A DNA stretch of 64,000 bases from Corynebacterium comes (GTDB lineage Bacteria > Actinomycetota > Actinomycetes > Mycobacteriales > Mycobacteriaceae): NCBI RefSeq assembly GCF_009734405.1, contig NZ_CP046453.1:682001-746000 (forward strand), written 5' to 3'. Below are positions 21,091 to 31,084 of this stretch, in pieces. A program made the translations under genes and the position numbers. The stretch's first letter is position 1; each line of letters begins with the position of its first letter. The notes below the pieces were generated by a model. It did not search any database. It was not told the origin of the DNA and saw only the letters and a program-made list of their open reading frames with translations.

Positions 21091-23625
21091 ATGAACTCTC
21101 TTCCGATCCAGCGCAAGCTCTCGCTGCGCAACATCGGGGCACACAAACTCCGCCTGATCATGACGGTGTTGGCGGTGGTACTCGGAACCAGCTTCGTGTC
21201 CGGTGGATTCATCCTCACGGCGTCGCTGTCCAAAGCCTTCGATGACATCATCACGGTGAGTTACGAAGGCTCGGATCTGGTCATGCAGTCGACTCCCGAC
21301 CACCCGCTGACGCAGGCCATGGGCGATGAGATTTCCTCACTCCCCGGTGTGGAGAAGGTGGAGGTCACTGACATTCAGCCGATTGTGATCATCGGGCCGG
21401 ATGGAGAGCCGTACCAGTCCGGTGGAGCCGGTTCCTGGTTGCTTCCTTTCTCCGTGCCGGAAGAGGTGGTGACTGACAGCAGCACCGTGATCACGGAGGG
21501 TCGGGCACCGGAAAGGTCCGGAGAGGCAGTGATCAACACGGGTGCCGTGGATCGCTCGGAGATCGGTCTGGGGGACGTGATCACCGTCATCAACGCAGAG
21601 CAACGCACGGAGCTGGAGATCGTCGGTCTGACGGAATTGTCCACCTCGACCGGCGGCTGGGCAGGCGTGCAGGTCGCCCGGGACGTGTACGGCGCCGAGT
21701 TCTCGGACGGGACACAGGCCGGACGCATCCTCATCCGTGGGGACGTGGGCAAGGAGACGCTGAGCGCGATGTACCCGGGTTTCGACCTCGCCACCTCTGC
21801 AGAGGCTGCTGCGAGGGAGACCGAAGAGGCTTCTTCGGCGCTGGCCTTCTTCACCTATATCTTCGGGGCTTTCGGTCTCATCGCGCTGCTGGTGGGAACG
21901 TTCATCATCTCCAACACCTTCTCCATGATCGTGGCGCAGCGGACGAAGGAGTTCGCGTTGCTGCGGGCAGTGGGGATGTCCCGGCCGCAGTTGACGGGCT
22001 CCGTGCTGGCCGAGGCGGTGGTCATCGGCACCCTGGGCTCCGCGCTGGGGATCGGAGTGGGTATCGGCCTGGTGCGGCTGATTGTCACCGTGATGGAGGC
22101 CTTCGGGCTCGGTTTCCCGGATTCGGGTCTGGGCCTGGACACCGCCAGCATCCTCGTGCCGATGACGGTCGGCATCCTGGTCACGGTCTTCAGCGCCTGG
22201 GTGCCTGCCCGCCGGGCAGGTGCGGTTCATCCCGTGCAGGTGATGCGTTCGGGCGATCAGGCGAGTACTCAACCGGTGAAGGTCCGCAGCATCATCGGGA
22301 CGGGGCTGCTCGTCATCGGGGTGGCCGCGACCTCGTTTGCGGCGTTCATGACTGACTGGTCCACCACCGATCGGGCGGTTCTCACCGGGGTGGGCGCGCT
22401 CGCGCTCATCACCGGTGTGGTGCTGGTGCTCGCGGGACTGATCAGGGTCATCTACACCCTGCGAACCCCGGGTCGCGCGATCGTCCCGCTGTTGGCCGGC
22501 ACCAACCTGGCACGCAGCCCGCGGCGCTCCGCGGCCACCGCCTTTGCACTGACCCTGGGTGTGTCACTGGTGGCTGTGGTGGGCATCCTGGGTGCGTCGA
22601 TCACGCTCTCCGTCTTCGGCGCCATCGACGAGGAGCTGCGGGCAGATACGGTGGTGACCTCCGGACTGATCTCAAGCCAGGGAATTCCGGGGCAGGCCAT
22701 CGAGGATGTGGCCGCGCTCGACGGCGTGGCGGCGGTGGTGCCGGGCACGATGGTTCCCATGAGCGTGGGAGGCAAGGCAGGCAGCCCCGATGGGCTGAGC
22801 GGGCTGACCCTCGCTCTGACAGGTGACCCGACGGCGGCCTATGTCCTGGACGTCGTGGACGGAGGCTTCGAGGACATCGCCACCCGTCAGGGCGTGGGGG
22901 TGAGCGAGTCCGTAGCCAGGGAGCTGGATCTGGTGGTCGGCGAGGTGGTGGAGGTCACCTCCCCGGCCACCGAGAACACCGCCATGGTGCCCGTCGTGGT
23001 GATCTGGGAGGATGCCGCAGCCTTCACCCCGGTGGCGGTGACGGAGGCCACCGCGCAGGACCTCCTGCCGGACCGTCGGGCGTGGTCCACCCAGAACCTT
23101 TTCGTCACCTTCCAGGAGGGCGTGGACCCGGAGGTCGTGCACGAAAGCGTCGTGGACGCGATCAACCCCTACGGCGTGCTTCAGGTGATGACGAAGGAGC
23201 AGTACCGGGTCACCAGCGCGGAGCAGATCAACCAGCTGCTGGCACTGGTCTACGCGCTGCTGGCGCTCAGCGTGGTCATCGCGGTGCTCGGCATCATCAA
23301 CACCCTGGCACTGTCCATCATGGAACGCCGACACGAGTTCGGCATGCTGCGGGCCGTGGGCATGCAGCGCAGCCAGATCGGTCGGATGGTCACCATCGAG
23401 TCCGTCCACATCGCGGTGCTCGGCGCTGTCATGGGCATTGTCAGTGGGACGTGGCTGGGGTGGTGCTTCGTCCGGACGCTCAGCGACCAGGGCATCAACC
23501 GTTGGGCTATTCCCTGGGACCAGATGGCACTGATCCCGGTCGCGGCGGTCGTGGTGGGCGTGGTCGCCGCGATCTGGCCGGCACGCAAGGCGGCGCAGAC
23601 CTCACCGCTGCGTGCCGTGGAGTAG
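21091..23625 (+). CDS. ABC transporter permease, MacB/FtsX type, with no adjacent ATPase
   Basis: 844 residues with a duplicated FtsX-domain layout: TM1 (about 20-42), an extracytoplasmic domain, three TM helices (about 262-375), a second extracytoplasmic domain after a further TM stretch (about 395-510), and three C-terminal TM helices (about 715-835). The motif EFGMLRAVGMQRSQIG and its partner EFALLRAVGMSRPQLT mark the two repeats and are typical of LolE/MacB-class mechanotransmission permeases. These usually pair with a small ATPase of the LolD type encoded next to them; here 5S rRNA lies upstream and a convergent aminotransferase lies 2 bases downstream. Substrate unknown (peptide, lipid or antibiotic export are family roles). 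Confidence 0.85.
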   Translation: MNSLPIQRKLSLRNIGAHKLRLIMTVLAVVLGTSFVSGGFILTASLSKAFDDIITVSYEGSDLVMQSTPDHPLTQAMGDEISSLPGVEKVEVTDIQPIVIIGPDGEPYQSGGAGSWLLPFSVPEEVVTDSSTVITEGRAPERSGEAVINTGAVDRSEIGLGDVITVINAEQRTELEIVGLTELSTSTGGWAGVQVARDVYGAEFSDGTQAGRILIRGDVGKETLSAMYPGFDLATSAEAAARETEEASSALAFFTYIFGAFGLIALLVGTFIISNTFSMIVAQRTKEFALLRAVGMSRPQLTGSVLAEAVVIGTLGSALGIGVGIGLVRLIVTVMEAFGLGFPDSGLGLDTASILVPMTVGILVTVFSAWVPARRAGAVHPVQVMRSGDQASTQPVKVRSIIGTGLLVIGVAATSFAAFMTDWSTTDRAVLTGVGALALITGVVLVLAGLIRVIYTLRTPGRAIVPLLAGTNLARSPRRSAATAFALTLGVSLVAVVGILGASITLSVFGAIDEELRADTVVTSGLISSQGIPGQAIEDVAALDGVAAVVPGTMVPMSVGGKAGSPDGLSGLTLALTGDPTAAYVLDVVDGGFEDIATRQGVGVSESVARELDLVVGEVVEVTSPATENTAMVPVVVIWEDAAAFTPVAVTEATAQDLLPDRRAWSTQNLFVTFQEGVDPEVVHESVVDAINPYGVLQVMTKEQYRVTSAEQINQLLALVYALLALSVVIAVLGIINTLALSIMERRHEFGMLRAVGMQRSQIGRMVTIESVHIAVLGAVMGIVSGTWLGWCFVRTLSDQGINRWAIPWDQMALIPVAAVVVGVVAAIWPARKAAQTSPLRAVE

Positions 23626-23627
23626 CG

Positions 23628-24779
23628 CTAGAGAAGCTGGAGCCGCTCGACGGCCAGACAAAGGGTGTCGGGGCGCTTCCCGAAGGCGAAGCGGACCTTC
23701 GTCCGCCACGGGGCAGGATCGTCGCAGAACACCTGCACGGGGATCGCGGCCACGCCGATACGTTCGGGCAGGGCCAGGCAGAATGTGACGCCGTCGGCCT
23801 CCCCGAGGTCGGCGATGTCCGCCACCACGAAATAGGTGCCCTGCGTGGCATGGACCTTGAGTCCCGCATTCCGGAGGCCGGCAATGAGCAGGTCCCTGCC
23901 CTCGGCCAGTTCGGACACCATGCCCGCCAACCACGCGGACTCCTCATTGAGGGCGTGGGCCACCGCGGGTTGGAAGGGCGTGGCGCCGACGTAGGACATG
24001 AACTGCTTGGCCTTGAGGACGGCGTCGAGAAGCGGCGCGGGGGCGAGTGCCCAGCCGGTCTTCCAGCCGGTGACATTCCAGGATTTTGCGGCGGATGAGA
24101 CGGTGACGGTGCGCTCGAACATGCCGGGCAGGGAGGCGAGGGCGGTGTGGGCGGCGGCGTCGAAAAGCAGGTTCTCGTAGACCTCGTCGGAGAGGACGAG
24201 CAGGTCGCGCTCGACGCAGACCTGGGCCAGTTCGGCCAGGATCTCCCGGGAGAAGACGGAGCCTGTCGGGTTGTGCGGGGAGTTGATGATGATCATCGCC
24301 GTGCGCTTGGTGACGGCCGCGCGAACGGCGTCGACGTCCACCGTCCACGTTGCGCCGTCAGCCACCAGCGGCACCGCCACGCGCCGTGCACCGGCCAGGG
24401 CGATGGCGGCGGCGTAGGCGTCGTAGTAGGGCTCGAGGACGATGACCTCTGAACCTGGCTCGACCAGGCCGAGGACCGCCGCGGAGATCGCCTCCGTGGC
24501 ACCCACCGTCACCAGTACCTCGGCGTCGGGGTCATAGGTGACCTGATGATCGCGGGCACGTTGGGCGGCCACCGCCTCCCGCAGCACCGCCATACCCCGG
24601 CCGGGGCCGTACTGGTTGTTGCCTCCGCGGATCTGCTCGCAGGCGATCTCCAGCATGCGGGCGGGCCCGTCGGAATCAGGGAACCCCTGGCCGAGGTTCA
24701 CCGCGTCGAACTCCACGGCCTTCGCGCTCATGGTGGCGAAGACCGTCTCGCGGAACTCGCGCAACCGGGCGACCGTCAC
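23628..24779 (-). CDS. class I/II PLP-dependent aminotransferase
   Basis: 383 residues, fold-type I. Visible motifs: NLGQGFPD (about residue 24), PHNPTG (cofactor-binding Asn), SDEVYE (Asp/Tyr) and the PLP lysine in SSAAKSWNVTGWK. The GQGFPD start resembles kynurenine/methionine-type aminotransferases and the mycobacterial enzyme once proposed as DapC, so N-succinyldiaminopimelate is one possible substrate, unproven. GTG start at 24779 overlaps the stop of the DUF3239 gene by four bases. Upstream in-frame sequence belongs to that gene on another frame. Confidence 0.85.
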   Translation of the reverse strand: MTVARLREFRETVFATMSAKAVEFDAVNLGQGFPDSDGPARMLEIACEQIRGGNNQYGPGRGMAVLREAVAAQRARDHQVTYDPDAEVLVTVGATEAISAAVLGLVEPGSEVIVLEPYYDAYAAAIALAGARRVAVPLVADGATWTVDVDAVRAAVTKRTAMIIINSPHNPTGSVFSREILAELAQVCVERDLLVLSDEVYENLLFDAAAHTALASLPGMFERTVTVSSAAKSWNVTGWKTGWALAPAPLLDAVLKAKQFMSYVGATPFQPAVAHALNEESAWLAGMVSELAEGRDLLIAGLRNAGLKVHATQGTYFVVADIADLGEADGVTFCLALPERIGVAAIPVQVFCDDPAPWRTKVRFAFGKRPDTLCLAVERLQLL

Positions 24780-25423
24780 AGGACGAGGAGGTTGTAGCGG
24801 GTGGCCTTGGCGTCGTCGAGACGCTTGCGGGCCTTGTCCAGACGTGTCCACTGATCCTCCGGGATGGCCCGGCGGGCGGTGTTGACCACATCTTCGTCGG
24901 GGGTGCCCCAGGCGATGGGCATGGGCGAGATCTCGTCCCAGTGCTCATCTTCACGCACGCTGCGCCGACCCTGGACCGCGGCGACGGGGATGCGGGTGCC
25001 CAGCTTCGCCTGCTTGATGCCGTTGACGCGGGAGACGGTTCGCAGCGCGACACCCCAGCGGGGCGGGATCTGCGGGTCGACATTGGTGTTCACCAGCGCC
25101 ATGATGACGAAGTCACGCTCGTTGACCTCGACGATCATGGCCGGGGCCAGCGGGTAGGTGTCGTAGAGCTGCTGCGCGCCGCCGACCTTGCGGGGCACGG
25201 CCACGGCGAGGAAGAAGCTGACCAGGGCGAACGTCACCGCGATGATGCTGCCGACCAGGCCCCACACCTCTCCCTGCCGCCACCAGGCGTACAGGGCCAC
25301 CGACAGGGCCAGGAGGAGGACGCCGAAGATGACGGCTGAGGTCTGCAACCGACGGGTGTCCTTGAGCATCTCGTTGTTCTTCTTCGCGAACGTCTCGTCC
25401 ACCTCGAACTTGAATACCTTCAT
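24776..25423 (-). CDS. DUF3239 family membrane protein
   Basis: 215 residues: a short charged N-terminus (MKVFKFEVDE), two TM helices (about 27-45 and 51-72) and a cytoplasmic C-terminal domain of about 140 residues. Function unknown; the DUF number is from memory. It lies 10 bases after xpb and is translationally coupled to the aminotransferase. The ATG has TAGGCT 7 bases upstream, whose TAG is the xpb stop codon, suggesting an internal leaderless promoter. Confidence 0.65.
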   Translation of the reverse strand: MKVFKFEVDETFAKKNNEMLKDTRRLQTSAVIFGVLLLALSVALYAWWRQGEVWGLVGSIIAVTFALVSFFLAVAVPRKVGGAQQLYDTYPLAPAMIVEVNERDFVIMALVNTNVDPQIPPRWGVALRTVSRVNGIKQAKLGTRIPVAAVQGRRSVREDEHWDEISPMPIAWGTPDEDVVNTARRAIPEDQWTRLDKARKRLDDAKATRYNLLVL

Positions 25424-25433
25424 GCCGCCCAGC

Positions 25434-27092
25434 CTAATCAAGCTGGTCCAGGTCGTCGGCATCGACGATGCGGTAGGCGTAACCCTGCTCGGCGAGGAAT
25501 CGCTGACGGTGGGCGGCATACTCCGAGTCCAGGGTGTCCCGCGAGACGACGGAGTAGAAGTGGGCCTCCCCGCCGTCGGCCTTGGGGCGCAGCAACCTGC
25601 CGAGGCGCTGGGCCTCCTCCTGGCGGGAGCCGAAGGTGCCCGACACCTGGATGGCGACGGCCGCCTCCGGCAGATCGATGGAGAAGTTCGCGACCTTGCT
25701 CACCACCAGGACGGAGACCTCGCCCGAGCGGAACTGGTCGAAGAGTTCCACGCGCCGCTTGTTGGAGGTGCGGCCCTCGATGAGGGGGGCACCGAAACGC
25801 GCGGAGAGTTCCTCCAGCTGATCGAGGTAGGCGCCGATGATCAGGGTGGGCTGTCCGCGATGCTTCTCCAGGAGCTTCTCCGTGACCCGCATCTTCCCCT
25901 GCGCGCTCGCGGCCAGGCGGTAGCGGTCCGCGGTTTCGGCGGTGGCGTAGGTCATTCGTTCCGCCTCGGTCATGGTGGTGCGCACCTCGATGCATTCGGC
26001 GGTGGCGATGAAGCCCATGGCCTCGATGTCCCGCCAGGGGGCGTCATAACGCTTCGGCCCGATCAGCGAGAAGACGTCCCCCTCGCGGCCGTCCTCACGC
26101 ACCAGCGTGGCGGTCAGTCCCAGACGACGGCGGGACTGCAGGTCGGAGGTCATGCGGAAGACGGGGGCGGGCAGCAGGTGGACCTCGTCATAGATGATCA
26201 GGCCCCAGTCGCGGGAGTCGAAGAGTTCCAGCGCCCGGTACTCGCCCTTCGTCCGGCGGGTGACCACCTGGTAGGTCGCGATGGTCACCGGACGGATCTC
26301 CTTCCTCTCGCCGGAGTACTCGCCGATCTCGTCCTCGGTGAGCGTGGTGCGACGCAGCAGCTCATCCCGCCACTGGCGTCCGGCGACAGTGTTGGTCACC
26401 AGGATCAGGGTGGTCGCCTGGGCCCTGGCCATGGACGCCGCGCCCACCATCGTCTTACCCGCGCCACAGGGCAGGACGACCACGCCCGAACCGCCCTCCC
26501 AGAAGGAGTCCACGGCGTAGCGCTGGTAGTCGCGCAGCTCCCAGTTCTCGTTCTCGGTGGACAGGGCGATGGGGTGGGATTCGCCGTCGACGTAGCCGGC
26601 GAGGTCCTCGGCCGGCCAACCGACCTTGAGCAGCTCCTGCTTCAGCCGGCCGCGTTCCGAGGGGTGGACCGGGATGTTCTCCGCGTCCACCGGCTCGCCC
26701 AGCATGGGGCTGATCTTCTTGTGGCGCCGCAGTTCCGCCAGGATCGCGGGTTCCGCCGACTCCAGGATCAGCCCGTGGGCGGGGTGCTTGTGCAGGCGGA
26801 CGCGGCCGTAGCGGGACATGGTCTCGGCGACGTCCACAAGCAACGGCTGTGGGACCGGGAACCGTGAGTAGCGCTCCAGCGTCTCCACCACCTGTTCCGC
26901 ATCGTGCCCTGCGGCGCGTGCGTTCCACAGCGCGAGCGGGGTGATGCGGTAGGTGTGGACGTGCTCCGGGGCGCGCTCGAGCTCCGCGAAGGGTGCGAGC
27001 GCGGCGCGGGCGTCACCGGCCGCCGGGTGGCCGATCTCCAGCAGAACCGTCTTGTCGGACTGGACGATCAGCGGTCCGTCACCGAATGCCAA
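25434..27092 (-). CDS. XPB/Ssl2-family DNA repair helicase
   Basis: Superfamily 2 3'-5' DNA helicase related to eukaryotic XPB. Of 552 residues: N-terminal damage-recognition-like region (1-180), Walker A PCGAGKT (208-214), DEVH box (302-305), GLTATLVRED with the XPB RED motif (332-334), and the second RecA lobe with a QRLGRLLRPK motif VI. It starts with TTG at 27092, preceded by GGAGG at a good distance. In mycobacteria the homologue sits beside a helicase C-domain protein, as here (27759-30017). A role in excision repair or transcription-coupled processes is inferred from the family. Confidence 0.92.
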   Translation of the reverse strand: MAFGDGPLIVQSDKTVLLEIGHPAAGDARAALAPFAELERAPEHVHTYRITPLALWNARAAGHDAEQVVETLERYSRFPVPQPLLVDVAETMSRYGRVRLHKHPAHGLILESAEPAILAELRRHKKISPMLGEPVDAENIPVHPSERGRLKQELLKVGWPAEDLAGYVDGESHPIALSTENENWELRDYQRYAVDSFWEGGSGVVVLPCGAGKTMVGAASMARAQATTLILVTNTVAGRQWRDELLRRTTLTEDEIGEYSGERKEIRPVTIATYQVVTRRTKGEYRALELFDSRDWGLIIYDEVHLLPAPVFRMTSDLQSRRRLGLTATLVREDGREGDVFSLIGPKRYDAPWRDIEAMGFIATAECIEVRTTMTEAERMTYATAETADRYRLAASAQGKMRVTEKLLEKHRGQPTLIIGAYLDQLEELSARFGAPLIEGRTSNKRRVELFDQFRSGEVSVLVVSKVANFSIDLPEAAVAIQVSGTFGSRQEEAQRLGRLLRPKADGGEAHFYSVVSRDTLDSEYAAHRQRFLAEQGYAYRIVDADDLDQLD

Positions 27093-27147
27093 GGGGGTGC
27101 CTCCAGAAGGGGGTGCGAATGGTCAAAGGACCATTATCGCACCGGAG

Positions 27148-27693
27148 TCAAGCCCCGCGGCCGCCGCCGGTGAAGGCCAGGGCGTAACCCACCGCGGGCA
27201 GCGAACTGGCCAGGAACACGGTGTGGAGCAGCGCGGCCCCGAGAGCGAGGCCACCGGACAGGGGGAGCGACCCGTCGGTTAAGACAGCGGAGACCAGAAC
27301 GATGAACGCCATCAGCAGGTTGAGGTTGCAGAGGACCCGGAATCCGATCCTGTGCCCCAGATCCAGGACCTCCGTCTCCTGCACGTCCAGCAGCGAACGC
27401 GGGGCGGAATCCCTCGTTCCGATTGTGGCGCGCAGGATGGTCCAGGAGACTGCCAGGGCAAAGATCGAGCCCACGTAGACGATGAAGGCGGCCGGCAGCC
27501 ACACTCCCGCAACCAGGGAGAAGAACCCGATGGCGACCGTGGTGAGGTACACGGCCACCAGCGTCCTCGTACGTGTCGGTGTGCGCCAGAAATCGAGCCA
27601 GCGGGGAGTGAAAGCGCTGAACTTCCCGAAACGTTTCACCCGCCGGGCCTCCCGGGCGGTGGACAGGTCAGTCAAGGTGGGGATCGAAGGCAT
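27148..27693 (-). CDS. uncharacterised four-TM membrane protein
   Basis: 181 residues: an amphipathic basic N-terminus (1-43), then four hydrophobic segments (about 45-63, 68-86, 120-139, 147-170) and a Gly-rich tail. No known motif was recognised. Located between xpb and its associated helicase C-domain gene, in the same orientation, with 55- and 65-base gaps, so it may share their transcript. It may not be functionally linked. Confidence 0.6.
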   Translation of the reverse strand: MPSIPTLTDLSTAREARRVKRFGKFSAFTPRWLDFWRTPTRTRTLVAVYLTTVAIGFFSLVAGVWLPAAFIVYVGSIFALAVSWTILRATIGTRDSAPRSLLDVQETEVLDLGHRIGFRVLCNLNLLMAFIVLVSAVLTDGSLPLSGGLALGAALLHTVFLASSLPAVGYALAFTGGGRGA

Positions 27694-27758
27694 GAACCAG
27701 AGTCTGGTTCAGGTGCCGCGTCGTGTCCACCGGAGGAGCCGCCACAACTTCGGGCCGG

Positions 27759-30017
27759 TCAACCCAGCAGAACCTCGGTGATGCGGTGCAGCATGAAGCG
27801 TTGCACCTGGCCAGTCACCTCATCCAACGCATCCACCTGCCCGCCTGTCACGGTCAGCGGCGTCACGGTGCGGTGCACCGCACGCCCGTGCTTGTCGACG
27901 AACCCGACGGTCACCGTCCGCCCGCCCCTCGCCGCCGCCTGCAGCAGGGCCAGTGTCGTCTGGGTGTCAGGTCCGGTGACGGCAGCGCCCGCTTCCTTCG
28001 CCCCGTCGGCACGCCGGATCGCGGCGACGGCGGCACTGATCCGCGACTCGTCCAGCTTCTGCGGGCTCCGCGACGGGATGTCCGGGGCGGGCAGGCGGGC
28101 AGGCTTCGGACGGATGTCCAGCGCCGCCCCCGTCGCATCCTCGGCGACCGGCTGGAAACCAGCCTCCCGCAGGGCCGCGATGACCTGTACCAACGGGGCC
28201 TGCGCCACCGCCACCGTCGGGGCGATCACCCTCAGGGCCACCCGCTCAGCCGCCGGGGTGCGGGCTGCCTCGGCGAGCAACGAGGGTTCGTCGCAACGCA
28301 GGTAGCTCAGGGCGGGGCCTCCCCGCAGGGTGCCGTGCCGACGCGCGACGTCAGCGATGAGGTAGGTGATCGACTGCGGGACCTCACCGAGCGTATGGTC
28401 CGCCAGCCAGGTACGGATCTCCTCCGCCGTGCGCCCCGTGTCGAGTGCCCGGCGTACGGAGGCCTCCGTCACCCGGTACACGCTGGCGAGGCCCGCGGAC
28501 TCCAGCTCGCCGATGAGATCCAGCTCGGTCTGCAGCGCGCGGGGCAGGGGGCCGGGGGCCATGATCGTCATATCGCCCTGCGGGATCACGCGTTCCACGG
28601 TGCCGGGCGTGACCTCCTCCGCCACCGCGAGGGCATCCGCCGTCGGGTCGAGCAGCGCGCGCAGGACCGAGGTCGCCGTGCCACGGGACAGGGCGCCGAT
28701 CCAACGGGCCTCATCGACGACGGCGGTGAGGGTGTCCTCCGGCAGCAGGGTCGCGGCGATGGGGTGGGTGAAGAAGAGATCGTCCCGCATCTGCTCATCC
28801 GTGACGTCCACGCCGTCAGCCACCAGGGTGAACCGGTTGAGCACCAGCCGCCGCTGCTCCGCCAGGTGCGGGCGTTTCATCGCATCGCCGAGCAGTCGGA
28901 CCGGCTGCCGCTTCTCGTCCCGGGTGCCGACCAGCCACGGCGCCCACGGCGAATCCAGCCATCCGGACAGCATGGTCAGCCACCTGGTGGCCAGGTCGAG
29001 GTCCAGCCACTCGTCGGCCGCCAGGGTGGGGGAGAGGTAGTCGGAGCCCTCATCATCCGCGGGCAGGGGGACAGGCTCGCCGCGACCCAGCAGGCCGGCC
29101 GCCACGCCGAGACTGACCAGCCGGTGGATCTCCGCTTCCTCCACGGTGAGAGCCCGCGCCAGCGACGCTACGGCACGGACTCCGACCCCACCCTCTTTGA
29201 GCAGCGGCGTCGGATGCTCCCCGAGCAGTTCGATGAGCTGGCGCAGATGCCGCGCGACCTCCAGGCCCGATCCTGCGCCGGCGTGGTCGGCGCGGTCGCG
29301 TGCGCGGTCGTCTGTGCGGGTCTGTCCGAGCACCCGTGCCGAAGGAATGAGCGGACGTCGCGTGACGTCCCGGCCACGCAGCACCGCCCGCACCCGGCGG
29401 GGCAGCCGCACGGTGCCGGCGTCCACCCGCAGGAGCAGTCCAGCGTTGATCAGCTGCGGAACAGGGAGCGCAGGGTCAGCGTCCACCGCCGCATGTTTCG
29501 TCCGTCCCACCCCGCCCGAGTTGAGCAGCGTGTCCAGGATCGCGCGCTGCGGGGAGGGCAGGTCCTCGATCATGGCCGGATCGATTGGGGTCGGTGCATC
29601 ATCCAGCAGCTGCCAGTCCTGCGGCAGGGAGGCCATGGCTTCGCCCGCGACCCGCATTCCGTCCGCGGGTCCGTAACACAGCGCCAGCTCCCGAAGTCGG
29701 GCGAGGGCGGCCTCGACCTGCTCGGGATCCGCGCCTGTCGCCGGGCGCACCTCATTGACGATGTCCGTCTCCGTCACCGGCGCCAGTTCCCCGCCGAGGT
29801 TGGCGGTCGCCTCCAACGTGGCCAGCTCGAGCGCGGTCAGCGTGCGGAGGGCGCGTCCCACCGAGGACCGCAGTTGCAGTCGGGCAGCCAGGGGGGTTAT
29901 GCCCGGGGGTAAGGGTAGGACGACGTCCTGACGGGCGCGGAGCAGATTTGCCAGCTCGCGGTCATCGCGTTGCGCCAACCAGGCACGGAAATCGGGGCTT
30001 TCGGGGGTGGCAGACAT
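27759..30017 (-). CDS. helicase C-terminal domain-containing protein, XPB-associated
   Basis: 752 residues, large and soluble, without Walker motifs of its own. It resembles the actinobacterial proteins encoded next to XPB (helicase XPB/Ssl2 N-terminal-like domain family, Rv0862c type). Winged-helix-like regions occur at the N-terminus and a conserved C-terminal domain ends in DEVTGQVQRFMLHRITEVLLG. Probably a partner or regulator of the XPB helicase, by analogy with Bax1-type partners elsewhere; that is inference. ATG at 30017 has AGGA nearby and TAAAAT ten bases upstream. Confidence 0.75.
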   Translation of the reverse strand: MSATPESPDFRAWLAQRDDRELANLLRARQDVVLPLPPGITPLAARLQLRSSVGRALRTLTALELATLEATANLGGELAPVTETDIVNEVRPATGADPEQVEAALARLRELALCYGPADGMRVAGEAMASLPQDWQLLDDAPTPIDPAMIEDLPSPQRAILDTLLNSGGVGRTKHAAVDADPALPVPQLINAGLLLRVDAGTVRLPRRVRAVLRGRDVTRRPLIPSARVLGQTRTDDRARDRADHAGAGSGLEVARHLRQLIELLGEHPTPLLKEGGVGVRAVASLARALTVEEAEIHRLVSLGVAAGLLGRGEPVPLPADDEGSDYLSPTLAADEWLDLDLATRWLTMLSGWLDSPWAPWLVGTRDEKRQPVRLLGDAMKRPHLAEQRRLVLNRFTLVADGVDVTDEQMRDDLFFTHPIAATLLPEDTLTAVVDEARWIGALSRGTATSVLRALLDPTADALAVAEEVTPGTVERVIPQGDMTIMAPGPLPRALQTELDLIGELESAGLASVYRVTEASVRRALDTGRTAEEIRTWLADHTLGEVPQSITYLIADVARRHGTLRGGPALSYLRCDEPSLLAEAARTPAAERVALRVIAPTVAVAQAPLVQVIAALREAGFQPVAEDATGAALDIRPKPARLPAPDIPSRSPQKLDESRISAAVAAIRRADGAKEAGAAVTGPDTQTTLALLQAAARGGRTVTVGFVDKHGRAVHRTVTPLTVTGGQVDALDEVTGQVQRFMLHRITEVLLG

Positions 30018-30081
30018 GGTCCTGTCGATTTTAGTGGCAGTTCAAGTTACTTTTCCGGCACAGGTTTGCAAGAATGTGGGC

Positions 30082-30276
30082 ATGGCTAACGTTGAGAAGA
30101 AGGGCTACGTCGATCCGGGCTGGCCGAAGCACACCCCGCGTACTGACGGCCACGTGGTGACCGAAATTACCTCCACCCTGGCTGGTGCGTCCAGCCCCTA
30201 CGGTGACGACCTCGTTCTTCCGCGTCCCGCGGAAGAACTCGGCTACGTCCACCCGTACACCCGCTTCGTCAAGTAG
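30082..30276 (+). CDS. conserved small hypothetical protein, 64 residues
   Basis: Small hydrophilic protein with two distinctive segments, KKGYVDPGWPKHTPRTDGH and PAEELGYVHPYTRFVK. No known function. A gene of this size occurs at the same place next to the XPB locus in mycobacteria (recollection, unverified). The ATG at 30082 has AAGAAT six bases upstream, fitting a leaderless transcript divergent from the helicase C-domain gene. It is followed by a strong hairpin. Confidence 0.7.
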   Translation: MANVEKKGYVDPGWPKHTPRTDGHVVTEITSTLAGASSPYGDDLVLPRPAEELGYVHPYTRFVK

Positions 30277-30306
30277 GTAGTCCGGGACTCTTTCCAGAGA
30301 CGCCGC

Positions 30307-30354
30307 AGATCCCCCGCACGTCGACCCTGTCACGGGTCGACGTGCGGGGGATCT
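30307..30354 (+). terminator. 21-bp perfect inverted repeat, likely terminator of the 64-residue gene
   Basis: Arms 30307-30327 and 30334-30354 are perfectly complementary with a 6-base loop. There is no strong T-tract after it. It lies between convergent genes. Confidence 0.65.
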
Positions 30355-30373
30355 GTCGTCGAGGTGTGCGACG

Positions 30374-30417
30374 CAACAAGGCTCCCGGCCTCGACGCGGA
30401 GACCGGGAGCCTTGTTG
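30374..30417 (-). terminator. terminator hairpin of rpf
   Basis: CAACAAGGCTCCCGG (30374-30388) and its reverse complement (30403-30417) give a 15-bp stem with a 14-base loop. Lies 16 bases past the rpf stop on the minus strand. Confidence 0.7.
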
Positions 30418-30432
30418 GGCTGGGGCGCTGTA

Positions 30433-31077
<645 letters not shown>

Positions 31078-31084
31078 TCATGGT

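Noticed and set aside
25188..26867. 559-codon plus-strand frame across xpb
   Set aside because: Antisense shadow; the minus strand has complete helicase motifs.
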